From contig JBQNAI010000013.1 of the NCBI GenBank assembly GCA_052170555.1, positions 1-53,524 of the forward strand: 53,524 bases of DNA. The letters run 5' to 3'. Of the stretch, positions 53,155 to 53,524 are shown one piece after another (the stretch's first letter is position 1; each line of letters begins with the position of its first letter). The DNA is from Scybalousia_A sp052170555. GTDB taxonomy: Bacteria > Bacteroidota > Bacteroidia > Bacteroidales > P3. The translations under genes and the position numbers were made by a program. The notes beneath the pieces were generated by a model. The model was not told where the DNA came from. It did no database searches and worked only from the letters and a program-made list of their open reading frames with translations.

Positions 53155-53239
53155 TACCATATTTGTGCCGCGACTTAATGGGAGATAAAGTGCGACTTAA
53201 TTTAAAAGATAGATTGATAATAAAATAGATACAAATAGT

Positions 53240-53275
53240 ATGGCAAGTGTAAAATTTCAAATAGAACCATTATAG
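53240..53275 (+). pseudogene. possible N-terminal fragment of a tyrosine recombinase
   Basis: An ATG followed by MASVKFQIEPL and then TAG resembles the opening of Bacteroidota tyrosine recombinases (integrases), which often begin MA(S/T)(V/I)K. The frame stops after 11 codons and nothing downstream continues it, so if real it is truncated or decayed. Support is only the 11-residue resemblance plus a promoter-like box and a GCGACTTAAT direct repeat upstream. Confidence 0.25.
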
Positions 53276-53524
53276 AGTTGTTTATAGGAGTTTTTATGCA
53301 ATAGGCTTTCCAAGCAATTCTTATGGGTATGCGTTGTGCAATCCATACTTCAAAGGGTGTTTCCTCCTTCCGATGTGTTGTACATTCCCTATTTTCAGAA
53401 CAAATCAATCTGTTTGAAGGTTTTATGGACTATCTCAGTTTGCTTACAATAAGCCCTGAGTAGGAGAAAAAAGCTGCACTGATACTTAACTCGATTAATA
53501 ATATCAAAAAGTCAAGATTTTTTC

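Larger units (their letters stand above)
53094..53524. other. end region without a complete gene
   Basis: No complete gene is visible. It holds a promoter-like TATATTTG, the direct repeat GCGACTTAAT (53170 and 53192) and a short frame that may be the start of a recombinase. The rest up to the window edge is unassigned. Confidence 0.4.

Noticed and set aside
53202..53408. Minus-strand frame of 68 codons at the right edge
   Set aside because: Composition looks random and the frame overlaps the possible integrase start and a promoter-like box.

Overview
The window comes from a low-GC member of the Bacteroidota, most likely order Bacteroidales. The evidence is the promoter style (TTTG, about 20 nt, then TAnnTTTG), the lack of consistent Shine-Dalgarno sequences, a type IX secretion (T9SS) sorting domain, HmuY and TonB-receptor heme genes, and an rpsL-to-rplQ ribosomal superoperon without tuf between fusA and rpsJ. 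I cannot name the genus. No rRNA, tRNA or CRISPR array was recognised.

Layout. 1-6254 (minus): the first 2084 residues of a giant secreted protein built from alternating fibronectin type III and jelly-roll (cleaved-adhesin/MAM-like) modules; it runs off the left edge. 6255-7647: decayed DNA with a VapE-like primase C-terminal fragment, an inverted repeat and a 21-bp phased repeat, then the promoter and structured leader of the ribosomal operon. 7648-25721: one run of 32 co-directional genes (str, S10, spc and alpha operons joined), ending in a strong terminator. 25722-27728: about 2 kb of very AT-rich DNA with no gene. 27729-36391: dnaA, a Na/Pi-cotransporter-like protein, a YitT-family protein, purA, a PepSY-like secreted protein and an OstA-like protein. 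36542-38425: grpE-dnaJ. 38809-43301: a three-gene heme/iron acquisition operon (PepSY-TM inner-membrane protein, HmuY-like lipoprotein, TonB-dependent receptor). 43471-44211: membrane-anchored helix-hairpin-helix protein. 44632-47692 (minus): an unknown lipoprotein, an HD-domain phosphohydrolase and a small outer-membrane beta-barrel protein. 47972-48541: rubrerythrin. 48735-50681: a cobalamin riboswitch followed by a T9SS-secreted DUF4465 protein. 51110-53029: dnaK. The last 495 bases hold a terminator and what may be the first codons of a tyrosine recombinase.

How it fits together. The core is translation, protein export (secY), protein maturation (map), chaperones (grpE, dnaJ, dnaK) and replication initiation (dnaA). 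Around it are envelope functions typical of host- or sediment-associated anaerobic Bacteroidota: heme capture, B12 capture under riboswitch control, peroxide defence by rubrerythrin, and large surface adhesins. Promoter elements close to consensus were found in front of most transcription units, and stem-loops with T-tracts close most of them.

Most noteworthy: the riboswitch-controlled T9SS DUF4465 protein without an adjacent btuB; the PepSY-TM/HmuY/TonB heme operon whose membrane protein carries two periplasmic propeller-like segments; a dispersed MITE-like motif at three intergenic sites; the structured rpsL leader; and the 2 kb gene-free region beside dnaA. None is proven to be a new system.
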